Assembly (NCBI GenBank): GCA_026120185.1
Contig: JANUWF010002022.1
Location: 186,001-250,000 of the forward strand
Reading direction: 5' to 3'
From: Voacanga thouarsii
Lineage: Eukaryota > Streptophyta > Magnoliopsida > Gentianales > Apocynaceae
DNA: 64,000 nt
The number at the start of each line of letters is the position of its first letter. Within the stretch, counting starts at the first letter, position 1. The notes below the pieces were generated by a model that was given only the letters and a program-made list of their open reading frames with translations, had not been told where the DNA came from and did not search any database. The position numbers were made by a program, and so were the translations under genes. This document shows, in pieces, positions 24,672-37,595 of this stretch.

Positions 24672-25422
24672 TGATGCATTGAATTTGGGTATATAAAAAT
24701 CATACAATTTCGTATCCATTCTCAATCAAGTTTAAATTAAAATTGTTAACCCCGAATCACACATATGAGCAAATGCACTCATCACTAAGCATAATATAGG
24801 GCATTAACGAGTATTGATCCTCAAGGAACAAGTACATACTAATTACTTTTCATTTAATGGTTAACCTACCATTTAGAGTGATAAAGAATCAAAAATAAAA
24901 TATATACATAACTATTGGAGAGAAAAATATGTATTTAACTAATTACTCTTGAAAACATGACAAGAAACCATTAGCAATTATTATAATTGATTACTTCTAT
25001 TGCCATGATGAAGGAGTTAAATATAGAATCCACTCTCATTCAAATTATGGTTCACTATCTTTGAGTCAATGTTAATATATAGGCATGAAATCATTAATTC
25101 CCCTATTTCTAGGTGAAATCAACAACTTTTGATTACTTAATCTCACTTAACCTCTCTCCCAAGTTAGTTAAGAAAATAAATCAAGAATTGAGCAATAAAG
25201 AATAAGTCCTAAACTTTTTCTCAAGTTAATTAGAAAAATGATCCAATCTCATCAATTCACCATTAACAAGAAGTAATCAAGTACCAAGAAGAATAATCAA
25301 TTAAATAAAATACTAAATTAATTCATCATCATCAATCCAAAATAATAATTAAATATAATTAAAACATTAATCTCATCATTGTTCAAAGAAAAAAGATGAG
25401 AATACATTATTGTGGTCACTTA
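24672..25422 (-). mobile_element. Family G LTR copy 2, truncated
   Basis: It starts with an intact terminus TGATGCATTGAATTTGGG and has the CACACATATGAGCAAATG and GAGTATTGATCCTCAAGGAA landmarks. It ends at about 25422, a little before the point where the AACTCATAG block would be expected. Only about half of the LTR is present. Its exact terminus suggests it inserted into copy 1. Confidence 0.65.
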
Positions 25423-26522
25423 TGAGATGCGTTGGATTTATGGATATGAAATAATCATTCAATTTTAAGTTCATTCCCAACTAAGTTTTAATTAAATTAT
25501 TAATCCCAAACCACACATATATAGAGCAAGTTCACTCTTCGTAAAGCATAGTATAGGGAATTAACTAGTATCGATCCTCAAGGATAATTATACATGAGTC
25601 ACTTTTCATCTATTGTTTAACCTATAAACATCAAGGAAAGATAAAATAAATCTTAAGTAACATATATATAAGTATGAGGAAGGAAAAATATGTACTTAGA
25701 TACAATTTCTTAAAGAAATAACCATAATTAAATTCTAATTATCACAATCAATTTATCATTCTAGGATCATGAAAGAAATAGAATGTAGACTCCACTTCTT
25801 TTTCAAGTTATGGATCCACTATCTTTCTAGTTAATTTAGTAGATTTTCCAATCTTACTAAAATAACCAAAAAGATGCATAAAGAATAATTTCTTAGAAAA
25901 TACCCCTATTCTCTAAGTGATATTAGAACATGAAATCAATCAATATCCCTATTATGTAGATGATATAAATCAACCTTTGATTACTCAAGTTCAATTCTTA
26001 GCGTCATTTCTTAAGTTAGCCAAGAAAACAAATATAGATTAAGTTGAACCCTCTTCTAATCTTCTTTCCCAAGTTCATTAGAATGAAGAAACAACCAATC
26101 AGTTTAGCAAATAAATCCAAGTAACCAAATACTAGAAATAGATTTATCAATTGATCAAATATAAATTCAATACATAATTATAACTTCTAAATATTCTTCA
26201 AAAATACAATTAAAACTAATGAAATCAACATTGTCTATGAAAGAAAAACAAAGGAAGAAGATAGAAACTCATAGATAAGTACTCCTTCTTTCCCAATGAA
26301 GAACTCCTCCAATACAATGCTTCCCTTGATGAATTCACTCTTTTCTTCAATAATCTTCAATGTTGCTCCTTGAATTCATCCTAATCTAAGAAAATATTAC
26401 ATGATTGGAAGTATTGTCTCACCAATGTACATACATGTTTCTAGGATATTTTGGCCTTTTATACTATACATATATACATACATACATACATACATATATA
26501 CATACATACATACATATATATA

Positions 26523-26571
<49 letters not shown>

Positions 26572-26912
26572 ACAGCTTTCCTAAAAGTCTAACAGCCCAA
26601 AGAAGTATTTTCTAATGAAATTCTAAAATATCCATAAGCTAATAAAATTTCACCAAAGAACAAAGGTGAACCGGCCGCGGTTCGGCACTCCAACCCGGTG
26701 CCTACTTGCTACTAGAAAAATTGTTCTTGATTATTGCTTGCACGACTGGCGTGGCTAGAAGCATAGACAGCTACCTTCTCAAGCCTTTGTGTGTTGAAGC
26801 CAGTCAACTCCATGAGAAAACCAGTCAATGGCTTCCCAACACTTCAAGGCAGTCCATGGCTACATGTAGGCAGTCGCCAGCTTTGTCTCTACATATTCTA
26901 GCTGGTCCGTGG
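25423..26912 (-). mobile_element. Family G LTR copy 3, 5'-truncated in its GC island
   Basis: It begins TGAGATGCGTTGGATTT and closely follows copy 1 throughout, including GAACTCCTCCAATACAATG, CTCCTTGAATTCATCC and the GC island (26671-26912). Unlike copy 1 it has a long microsatellite. It ends at GGTCCGTGG (26904-26912), where the TGTAAAACCCC of LTR H starts. The missing part may have lain beyond H. The conserved block is at 26266-26279 with one change. Confidence 0.7.
26466..26572. repeat. Compound microsatellite in G copy 3
   Basis: Alternating runs of (TACA)n, (TA)n and (TG)n cover about 107 bp. Copy 1 has only a short TATATATATAAG at the same place, so the array expanded after the copies diverged. 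It is a likely length polymorphism. Confidence 0.95.
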
Positions 26913-29052
26913 TGTAAAACCCCAACCTAAGTTACGCTTAGAAAGAAAATGAAAGCATGCATTACATTACTTTGATTAATATGTGACATGTGTTTGAGAT
27001 GTTCATAGTTTACATATGTCTCATGAATAAATTAATTAGCTACTACTATATTTAGATGCTTTGTGTAATAACCCTCACTTTTATACTTTGATTAGGTGCT
27101 ACTTTGTATAGGATAAGAATTTGTATAAGTGACCAGAACAAGAAATGGTTAGTATAATGAGATGAAGGTTTTGGTACGATAAAAATATTTAGGGGCATTA
27201 TTGGAATTTTAAAATTGTAAGGCCTCAGATAGAATTTTGAGATTTTTCTACCCATACCTTTGTACTTCAATTGGTGACTACTTTGTACAGATTAAGAATT
27301 TGGGTATAAGCTCAGAATAAAAGTTGATTAGTACAATAAGACGAAATTTTGGTATAATTTGAGCTTTCAGGGGTATTATCATAATTTTAACCGCGAATGG
27401 GGTTTTGACCGCAAATCCCATAGAATTGAGAAAGGATTGAGACTTTTGATTCCTACCATTAACTTCAATAAAATTCATAGATTCTATTGGTGGAATAAAA
27501 TATTTTTTCAATACGGACCAAAATTACAGTTATTTTCTGAAGAAATTCTAAAATGCAATCAAGATTGAGACAAGTGATGTAACATGATTGGTGGATGAAA
27601 ACAAGTATTAAAATATCACTGGAGGAGTGACATACTTGTGGGATTATTTAATTGCAAAAGCTTATTGAATAAGTTTAAGAATTAAGGAATTTAATTAAAT
27701 CAACTAATTAGAAAAATGGTTGAAAATGGATAGCCTACAATTTGTGACCAAATGGTCACAATTGTTGACCAAATATGGTAGTGGAAAAAGACTAAAGGGC
27801 AGCCTGAATTTTGGTACAATGAAGGAAGAAAAGAAAAGAGAAAATAAAATAAAAATAGAAGATTTTGCAAAAACTTTCAAAGGAAGACTTTTGACTAATT
27901 AATGAAAGACTTGACCATGTGATATTTGGCCATGTGAATGGCGGAGGAAGCTATATTTCAACAGCTAAAAACTGGCAACCAAGAAAAGAAAAGAAAAGGA
28001 AGAGAAAATGGAAGGAAAAGGGAAAAAAAGCTAGAGAAAATCGAGAGAAAAAGGAAAAGGAGTGAGAAAGCAATTTCGAAGGAGAAAAAGAAGAACTTGG
28101 AGATTTTCAAGCCTAAAGAATTCAATAAATAAGGTAAAAGCCTATACTCTATGAATGAAAGTTGTAGATTAATTTTCAAGGATTATTTTGATATTAATTT
28201 TGTTGGGAAAATCATGATAATTATGAACAAATATTTGGAAATAGCTATGATTTTGGGGTTTTTGTGTGTGCTGTGTATGGTGGTGCATTTGGTGGCATGT
28301 ATGTTGTGTTTTATATGATTTTTAAATGTGTTTTGAAGATGGTTTAAAGAGTTTTTCATGGCTGCAAAAATGGAAGATGGAAATAAGATAGAAAATGGTT
28401 TAATTGTTGAAGAAAATGAAATATTGTTGTTGTTATGCAAAGTTGTGTGTTTATTGTTGTTTACATATGAAAGATACTAATTGTGCATAACAGGAATCAA
28501 GCAAGATTATGTGATTTTAAGATGATAAATAAAGGCTTGCAATGATTAAATGACATACATATTGTATAGGAAAAAAAAGAGAATAGATTATGTAAAGGAA
28601 AGGAACAAAACAGAAATTCTGTTTTGAAGAATTTCCAAGCAGCTTCTAAGAACAAAAAAACTGTATAAATTAGCTTCTTGTTTTGGAACCCCATAACCTG
28701 AAACTTGTAGCTAAATGTCTTAGGGTCATTTTGGGACCTATTTGACATGATTTGCAGTTGTGAATAAAATGTTATGATCTAAATACGAAAGATTGACATT
28801 TCAGTCATACCAAAATGTTTGTTTTGAAAATCCTACGGGATCAGATAGTCCTCTGGCCTGATCAATCAAAATGGATTGGTATTGGTAATGTTAAGTTCTT
28901 AGCAAGGACTTTGATCTTTGTACTAGCCCACGTTAGAGTTAGATGACCCTAGTAACCTAGCCTAGTTCTAGGGATTGTCCTACTCCAAATGGGGTGACAG
29001 GACATTGAGATAAGTCGTCCTAGCTTATGGTGAGTAAGATTGGTATGGGGAC
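26913..29052 (+). mobile_element. Left part of a Tekay/Del-like LTR (H), interrupted
   Basis: It begins TGTAAAACCCCAACC at the GC-island break of G copy 3. It has no coding frame. Features seen are a ~179-bp tandem duplication (about 27080-27440), a purine-rich stretch (27820-28110), and the first unit of a 35-bp repeat at 29019-29052. The G solo LTR inserts after GGGAC at 29052 and H resumes at 39172. Its start resembles that of LTR E (TGTGAAACCCC), which suggests a related lineage. Neither the partner LTR nor an interior is present. Confidence 0.55.
27080..27440 (+). repeat. Diverged tandem duplication, period about 179 bp
   Basis: ACTTTGTATA at 27101 and ACTTTGTACA at 27280 mark two aligned copies. 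Both continue with related text (TTAGTATAATGAGATGAAGG against TTAGTACAATAAGACGAAAT, then GGGGCATTATTGGAATTTTA against GGGGTATTATCATAATTTTA). The copies lie within LTR H and have diverged noticeably. Confidence 0.75.
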
Positions 29053-31233
29053 TGATAGGGGCTAAATTAGTCATATTTTTTCTAGTTATTTAAGGTTCTT
29101 TTGTGATACATTTTGATCAATAACTAGTCATATTCCTTCATATTTGAGATTTTACCCTTGGAAAGGTATTTTGTTCATTATTTCAGATTTTTAGGGTAAA
29201 ACGAAGTAAAAAGTCACAAAACAGGGGAGTGGCGGCGCTGGCTAGAACAAAGGAACCAGCGCCGGCCATGCACTGTTGATGTAACACCCCGAAGCCTAGG
29301 CTCGCCAGGGCCAGGGATGTCGCCCCGTCCAAAGGACAAGGGGTCTTTATAACTAGATCACACAAATAAAATGGCTGAAATAAAATAATAATTTAACTTA
29401 AAAATTTATTACAACCCAAAATACTCCAAGAGTAAATCCATCAAACTCCAAAACAAAAACCATAAATAAAATTATCCACTCTCGTCTCCCCAATGCAATT
29501 CAAAAAATCAAAAGACGCATTTTCTTCCAAGGCAGATATTACTAGCTACTCGACCCCACAGTAGGATCAACCTAAAATCATGATAAAAAGGTGATGAGAC
29601 AGAAATCTCAGTAAGTCCGTGTGTGCTTTGGGTGTTTAGTAAAAACAGTTCGTGGATGCAAAGTGTGAAACTTTTATAAGAGAAACATTGGCAAGCATCA
29701 AACATTAGTCAAAAGCAAGAGTGGCATTTTGGCTTATCTAGCCGTACATAAGTAATGAAATCAACCACTCGAAAGAAAGGGATATGGGTTACCACACATT
29801 GGGCCACATAACCGGTCAGAATGTCGACACTTTTTGCAGACTGACAAAAGTAGGTGATCAGCCTACTGGGCAAGATACTCCTCCTTCTCTATACCCAAAC
29901 AACAACCGGGTGTCCATTTCGGCAAAACACAGTCACTTGACTGAAAACAAACTGCTAGCTCGGACCGGCACGACTCACTGGACTGACATCTTATCCGGGA
30001 AGGACTCACCCCTCAGAGGTGGCCACTTGCTGAGAGACTTACCCTAACCCTTCAAAGACTACTCCTAGTAGTCCACCCCTATTGAGTACTCAACGACGTT
30101 TCCCACTTGGGATAAAATGAACGAAGCATTGCTCTTCATGAAAATAGCAATTTGAGGGTTTCCAAAGTTTTGGGAGAAATCAGTTTTGGAAAGAGTTTTA
30201 AGTTTGGAAAATCTGCTCATTAGCTTTTAAATAATTTAAGTGTTGGAAATAAGAACGAATTCAACCCTTAATTGCCTTCAGATAAACGAGTGTCCATACA
30301 CTCCACATTTAGCTTGCCATAAGGAAAACATTTTCACATCGATAGGTTTTATGCAGGAGCTTACCTGATTCTTGCTCACAACAACAATGTCTCGAACAGC
30401 TAACCTAACCCCACATGGGTAAATACAAATCATAATCAATTTCAAGTCACAAACCACTTCCTCAATTTTAAATCAATTCAATTCACTACTACCATGATCC
30501 TAGTGTCCCAAGCTTTAAGATAAAATAATAACTAAATAGGTTTATAAGCTAAGTTTAATTTGTTATTTAAAATAATTAATGGTTTGGGAAATAAATTCTA
30601 ATAAGTTGAAAGTTTAAATCTTGTTAGGAAAAATTTAGAGTTTATTTGATCAAGAGTTATAGATGGTACTAGGTAAAATAGTGATTTAATGATAGTTTAG
30701 TTGTTAGAAAATAATTGGTAGCTAAAACTAGTTGAGATTAAATTTAATAAACCTTTCTTGGAAAATAATAAGTAAATCCTTAAGGGTTTTGATTTAGTAA
30801 ATATTTTACTAATTATGAATCATTCTCATAAAACTTTAATTGATCTCTTTATTTTAAATAATATTTATTTATTTTATTTTCTAGCAAAATTATTATTTAT
30901 TTGACTAAAATATCCTTTATATATATAATAATTCCAAATCTACCCTTCCTAGGGTTTTTCGAAAATACTAGCAATATTATTTTATTGTGTGAAACCCCAG
31001 TCAAGACCAACCTTAGAGTAAGGGGGTTGGGGATGCATAACATGCTTTATTTAATGTTTAAATATGCTTTCATATGATTTTTATATGCTTTGGATGTGAG
31101 TTTATTGTTTTGAAGTTGTGTGGGTGAATGTTGTGTGAGAAGGGTAAAATGGTAATTTTTGCCCGAGGTGAAAATAGGGAGATAGCTTGTGGATTGAATA
31201 GAAAATAAATTTTCTAGTGAAAGTATCAACAAG

Positions 31234-31300
31234 AGTTGTTGTGGTTTAGTGGTTAGAGCTTTGGAATAAATTATTGAGGTCTAAGGTTCAAAGTCCATCA
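31234..31300 (+). other. tRNA-like sequence with A- and B-box matches inside LTR E
   Basis: TGGTTTAGTGG (31242-31252) resembles an A box and GGTTCAAAGTCC (31285-31296) a B box, 43 bp apart. Such spacing is compatible with a tRNA or a tRNA-derived SINE head. It is not a working tRNA: the acceptor ends do not pair and the anticodon arm is unclear. The same structure is in the outer E, where the B-box core reads GGTTCAAATTCC on the minus strand. Confidence 0.5.
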
Positions 31301-32930
31301 TAGAAGCTTTAGCTTGAGTAAATTTTATTTTGCTTTGGAAATGATGGTTTCGGCCTTAAGGGCCTAGATTAATGTGGTGATGATGTTCTAGGAGAGATAT
31401 GATAGAAGTAATCTCATTCCACTCCTTTTACTCTTCTCGGAATTCTTATAGGGAAAATCATCCTTCCTTGATCTTTAATTTTCCTCAATTCTCAACTCAT
31501 TAGTTTGATCAAGATGTTCTAGCCTTTTTCTTTTCAGAAAATCCAGTAGAGTGCTGAGGTCTTTTCGGATCAAAATGTCTTGGCAAAAGACTTCTTTTGG
31601 TTTGGAAAATATGGTAGATTTGTGAGAAAATTCAAGAGGAAAATCCCTCTTGAAAGCTTGCTGAAATTTTCCTCTATCTTAGTTCATCTATCTTCATGGA
31701 ATGAGCTGAAATTCTCCAGCTTGTTGTACCTTCAAAAGGTCGACAATTCTAGCTCACATTCCCTCCCAAATACTGCCAGAAAAATGGTCTTTAGGATCAG
31801 TTTGAAACCTGAAAATTCTTGACCAATTTCAAACTGCACAAGCTGGAGCAAAGCAGGAAAAATTCCTGTACGAAAATCAGTTTTGGGAGCTCAAAACCAA
31901 GCTGCTTTCTCCTAGATTTTGTGCAGCACCTTAGCTATGTTTTTCCTCCATAAAGAACGCTGGAAACCAACCTTGAATACCCCTGAAATCCCCTTCAAAA
32001 CTCGCTGCAAAATGGCTCTAAATAGCAGACGAAAATCTGCCAGAAAAATCACTGTGCGGCGAAATTTTTGTGCAGAATTTTTTGTCCAGCTTGTTTCCTA
32101 TTTTGTTCCAACCGAAAACCCCAACCTACTTCTGTCAAAACCTCCCTTAAATCTCCATTAACAGAGCTACATTATTTCCGTCAAGCTTCTGGACGAAAGG
32201 CAGCAATGGCTGTCCGAAAATCCCTCAACCAAATCCATGCAATTTAGATTGATTACTTTCCAAAATTTCAGTCATCTTGTTTAACACCTTTCCATAAAAT
32301 TTTGCTCAATTGATCAGACATCTTCTCCACCATTGTGCACCTTAGTTTCAGCCATCACAAGCCTCCTTTAACCAGCTTTAATTCCTTTAACCAGCTTTAA
32401 TTCCCTAGAAGAGCTGCACAATCCAGTCGGCAAACAAATCAAGATATTCTTAGGATATCTACTTTCCAAATTCACTTCCCAAAAATATTCTTCAAGGATT
32501 GTAATAACTAACCTTTCCTTTTCCCTTCCAAATCAGAGAGTCAACTCCCTAAACCCTACTAGAATTTGGCCAGGCCTATTCCCACAGAAAAATCGGCAAC
32601 TGCACAAACCATCACTCCCTCTCTCGATTTTTCTTCAAGCATCAAGAACACACACACACTACACCAAGAACACCCACTTCTTCTCTACACCTAATACCCC
32701 TCCAATCCACCTCAAACCCTCACAAAAATCTCCAGATTTAGTCTACTCATTGCTTTGAATCCATCAACACCATTATTAACATCAAACTCCTCCAAACATC
32801 TTGCTACTTCGAATCAAAGCAGAAATTTCTGAACAAGAACATCTTCAAGGTAAATTCACTCTATCAACATCATCCTCTTCAAACTTGATCTCTAGTGAGA
32901 ATCTATATAAATAATCATGCTAATGACTTC

Positions 32931-32956
32931 TTCCTCTCTCTCTCTCTCTCTCTCTC
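32931..32956 (+). repeat. (CT)n microsatellite in the inner LTR E
   Basis: A short CT run lies shortly before an ATGG. Its counterpart in the outer E copy, reading as GA followed by GAA repeats, is at 35878-35906. The motif therefore belongs to the LTR family. Confidence 0.9.
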
Positions 32957-35900
32957 ATGGACCGACATTCCCTCTCTTGGCCGAATGGTCTCTTCCTCCA
33001 TGACCATGCTTTTGCCACCTTTCTTGAACAAGAATAGCCATCTAGGAGTTGAGATCTTCTCTAAACTCCTTCAAGTAATTCATCAACCAAGTAAGTACCT
33101 TCAATCCTCTATTTAAACTTTAGATTCATGTCTCTAGGTTGATGTTGTGAGAAGATGAATGGCGATGGGTTTGTGTATGTGTTGTTGTCGAGATTGAAGC
33201 ATGAGTATATGGATGATTGTGAAGGAGATGGGATTTATGCTGGAAGGATTGTATTGGTGGATTGAATGATGAGTTGAGGTTTGATGCATGTCATAGGTAG
33301 TATTTGTGATGAAGCATGCTAGAGATTATGTCACCATTGGTGAATAGGATTTGCATGCATGATTAGATTTTGAAGCCATGATCATGTTTATACTAGCAGA
33401 GGTTAAAGCATGTCTTAATAAATTTAGATCTATGCCTATGTGCAACATTTGGATGACTTGATGAATTGAAGGATTGAGTATGTTATTGATTATGGTTGAC
33501 CATGGAATCTTGATCATGATCTAGTTGTCCCTAAGTGAATTTTATTTCATGAATAAAATATTTACTAATAATTTTTGCTAGAGAATTTCGAAAACCCTAG
33601 GAAGGGTAGATTTGGAATTATAATATATGTAAAGGATATTTTAGTCAAATAAATAATAACTTTTCTAGAAAATAAAATATATAAATATTATTTAAAATAA
33701 AGAAATTAATTAAAGCCTTTATGGAAAAGATTTATACTTAATAAAAAATTTACTAAATCAAAACCCTTAAGGATTTACATATTATTTTCCAAGAAAGACT
33801 TATTAAATTTAATCTTAACTAGTTTTAGCTATTAATTATTTTCTAACAACTAAGCTATCATTAAATCACTATTTTACCTAGTACCACCTATGACTCCTGA
33901 TCAAATAAACTCTAAATTTTCCTTAACAAGATTTAAACTTTCAACTTATTAGAATTTATTTCCTAATCCATTAATTATTTTAAATAACAAATTAAACTTA
34001 GCTTATAAACCTATTCAATTATTGTTTTGCCTTAAAGCTTGGGACACTAGGATCATGGTAGTAGTGAATTGAGTTGATTTAAAATTGAGGAAGTGGATTG
34101 TGGCTTGAATCTGATTAAGATTTGTATTTGCCCATGTGGGGTTAGGTCAGCTGTTCGAGACCTTGTTGTTGTGAGCAAGAATCAGGTAAGCTCCTGCATA
34201 AAACCTGATTGATGTGAAATGATTTCCTTATGGCAAGCCAAATGTGGAGTGCAAGGACACTCGATTATTTGAAAGCAATTGAGGGTTGAATTCATCATTA
34301 ATTCCAACGCTTAAATTATTTAAAAATCTTTGTGCAGATTTTTCCAAACTTGAAACTCTTTCTAAAACTAATTTCTCCCAAAGCTTTGGAAACCCTCAAA
34401 TTGTTATTTTCATGAAGAACAATGCTTTGTTCATTTTATCCCAAGTGGGGAATGTCGTTGAGTACTCAATATGGGTGGACTACTAGGACTAGTCTTTGAA
34501 TGGTTAGGGTAAGTCACTTAGTAGGTGGCCACCTCTGAGGGATGAATCCATCCTGGATAAGATGCCAGTTCTAGTGAGTCGTGCCGATCCGAGCTAGCAG
34601 TTTATTTTGTTTCAGTCAAGTGACTGTGTTTTTGCCGGAATGGACACCTGGCGATTGTTTAGGTATAGAGAATGAGGAGTATCTTGCCCAGTAGGCCGAT
34701 CACCTACTTTTGTCAGTCTGCACAAAATGTTAGGCATTCTGACCGGTTATGGGGCCCAACGTGTGGTAACCCATATCCCTTTCTTTCGAGTGGTTGATTT
34801 CATTACTTATGTATGGCTAGAAGAGCCAAAACGCCACTCTTGCTTTTGACTAATGTTTATTGCTTGCCAATGTTTCTCTTATAAAGATTTCACACTTTGC
34901 ATCCACGAACCGTTTCCACTAAACACCCAAAGCACACACGGACTTACTAAGATTTCTGTCTCACCACCTTTTATCATGATTTCAGGTTGATCCTGTTGTG
35001 GGTGAGTAGCTACCTTGGAAGAGAATGTGTCTTTTGATTTTATGTATGCTTTGGGGGGACGAGAGTGGATGATTTTAATTATGATTTTTGTTTTGGAATT
35101 TCATGGATGTACTTTTGAAGTATTTTGGCTTGTAATAAATTTTTTTTAGTTTGAGTATTATTTATTTCAGCAATTTTATTTGTGACCTAGTTATAAAGAC
35201 CCCTTATCCTTTGGACGGGGCGACATCCCCGGCCCTGGCGAGCCTAGGTTTTCCGGGGTGGTACATATTGAGTTTTTTATGCATAAAGTAAAAATTAGTT
35301 TTAGGGACAACTAGATCATGATCAAATTTCTATGGCCATCCTCAATCAAGAACATACACAATCCTTCAATTCATTAAATCATACAAATCTTGCATATAGG
35401 CATAGATCTAAATTTATTAAGACATGATTTAACCTTTACTAGCATAAACATGATCATGGCTTCAATATTCTAGTCATGCATATAACTCCTATTCACCAAA
35501 GGTGACATAATCTCTAGCATACTTCATCACACATACTACCTATGACATGCATCAAACTCAATTCCACATACAACCAACCAATATAATCCTTCCATGCATA
35601 AATCCCATCTCCTTCACAATCATACACGTACTCATGCTTCAATCATCAACAACACATACTCAATCCCATCGCCATTCATCTTTTAACAACATCATCCTAG
35701 AGACATGATTCTAGAGTTTAAAAGAAAGATTGAAGGTACTTACTTGGTTTATGAATGCTTTGAAGGAGTTTAGAGTAGATCCCAACTCCTAGATGGCTAA
35801 CCTTGTCCAAGAGAGATGGCAAGAACAAGATTATGGAAGGAGAAGTCATCCGGCCGAAGAAGAGTGATTTCGGCCATGAGAGAGAGAGAGAGAAGAAGAA

Positions 35901-37540
35901 GAAGAAATCATTAGTATGTTTATTCGCATAGGTTCTCATTAGAGATCAAGGTTAGAGAAGATGAAGTTGCTAGAATAAGTTTACCTTGATTGTGTTCTTG
36001 TCCTTCACAAAAATTTCTGGTTTTGATCCGAAGTAGCAAGATGATTCGTGGAGATTGATGTTAAGAATGGTGTTGATGGATTCACAGTAGTGAGTAGACT
36101 AAATCTGGAGATTTTTGTGAGGGTTTGAAGTGGTTTGAAGGTGCATTAGGTGAAAGCAGGTAGTAGGTGTTCTTGGTGTAGTGTGCATGTTCTTGGTGGC
36201 TGAAGAAAAATCGAGAGGATGGATGTGGTAGCTGTCGAAATTCTGTGGAATTAGGGCTGCCGAAATTCTGTAGGGTTTAGGAGGATGTTTTCTCTGATTT
36301 GAGAGGGAAAAGGAAAGGTTAGTTGTTACAATCTTGGTAGAATATTTTTAGGAAGTGATTTTGGAAACTAAATATTCTAAGAATATCTTGATTGTTTGGA
36401 CAGCTTTGAAGGTCTACTATGGCCGACTGGTTGAGCAGCTATTCTGAGGAATTAAAGCTGGTTCAAGGTAGCTTATGATGGCCGAAATTAAGGTGCACAA
36501 TGGTGAAGAAGATGTCTGGTCAATGGGGTAAGATTTTATGGAAAGTTGCTAAACAAGATGGCTGAAATTTTGGAAACCAATCAAGCTAAATTGCAGGGAT
36601 TTGTTGGAGAGATTTTCGAACAGCCATTGCTGCCTTTCATCCAGAAGCTTGAGGAAAACAATGGAGCTCTATTAATGGAGGTTTAAGGAAGGTTTTTGCA
36701 GAAGTAGGTCGGTGTTTCCGCTGGAAGGAAAATAGGAAACAAAGCTGGGAATTCTCCTGCACAGTTTTTTTTTTCGCTGCACAGTAATTTTCTGGGCAGA
36801 ATTTCGACTACCACTTCCAGCCAAGTTGTAGAGAGTTTGAAGGGGGGTTTTAGGGGTATTCAAGGCTGGTTTCCAGCCTTCTTCATGGAGGAAAAACATG
36901 GCTAAGGTACTGCACAAAATCTGGAAGAAAACAGCTTGGTTTTGAACCTCCAAAGCTGCGATTTTGCCTAGAATTTTCACTGGTTTTGTACAGCCCTTGA
37001 GCAGTCTGAAAATGGCAAAAATAATTCATGTTTCAAGCTGAACTTAAGGCCATTTCTCTAGAAGCATTTTGGGAGGGAATGTTAGCTAAGAAGCTCGACA
37101 TTTTGAAGGTACAACAAGCTGGAAAAGTTCAGCTCATTCCATGAAGGAAGATGAACTAGTCTAGAATGAAATTTCAGCAAGCTCACTAGAGGGATTTTTC
37201 CTCTTGGAATTTCCCACAACTCTTCCATATTTTTAGAATATAAGAAGTCTTTTACCAAGACACTTTGGTCCTAAAAGACCTTAGCACTTTACTGAATTTT
37301 CTAGAAAGAAAAAGGCTAGAACATCTTGATCAAACTAAGGAGTTGAGAATTGAGGAAAATCAAAGATCAAGGAAAAATGGATTTCCCTTTAAAAATTTTG
37401 AGTAGAGTAAAGGAGTGGAATGAGATTACTCCTATCATGTCTCTCCTAAGACATCATCACTCCTTACTCTAGGCCCTTAGGGCCGAAACCAATTCCCCCT
37501 AAGCAAAAATAAAATTTAATCTAGCCAAAGCTTCTATGAT

Positions 37541-37595
37541 GGAATTTGAACCCAAGACCTCAAGAATTAATTCCAAGGTTCTAACCACTAAACCA
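37541..37595 (-). other. tRNA-like sequence, second copy, in the outer LTR E
   Basis: On the minus strand TGGTTTAGTGG (37595-37585) and GGTTCAAATTCC (37552-37541) match A and B boxes. The B box is closer to consensus than in the inner copy and its stem can pair over four of five positions. Presence in both E copies shows it belongs to the LTR family rather than being a fresh insertion. Confidence 0.5.

Larger units (their letters stand above)
30988..35265 (+). mobile_element. Inner giant solo LTR E, inserted in the outer E in opposite orientation
   Basis: It runs from TGTGAAACCCCAGTC to CCGGGGTGGTACA and is 4278 bp long. The 5-bp duplication TATTG is perfect (30983-30987 and 35266-35270). 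It is the reverse complement of the outer E over its whole length: 30988-33550 pairs with 35290-37849, and 33550-35265 pairs with 29280-30980. The result is an A-B-A'-B' pattern. It holds a tRNA-like stretch (31234-31300), a (CT)n run (32931-32956) and no coding frame with family similarity. The two copies differ by many substitutions and small indels, so they are not one recent duplication. Confidence 0.85.

Noticed and set aside
29784..30047. An 87-codon open frame as a gene
   Set aside because: It lies inside LTR E, has no recognisable motif and is not preserved as an open frame in the inverted copy near 34500-34760. It is taken as chance openness of a less AT-rich stretch.
31234..31300. 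Functional tRNA gene
   Set aside because: Only the A- and B-box regions resemble a tRNA. Acceptor pairing and a normal anticodon arm are missing.
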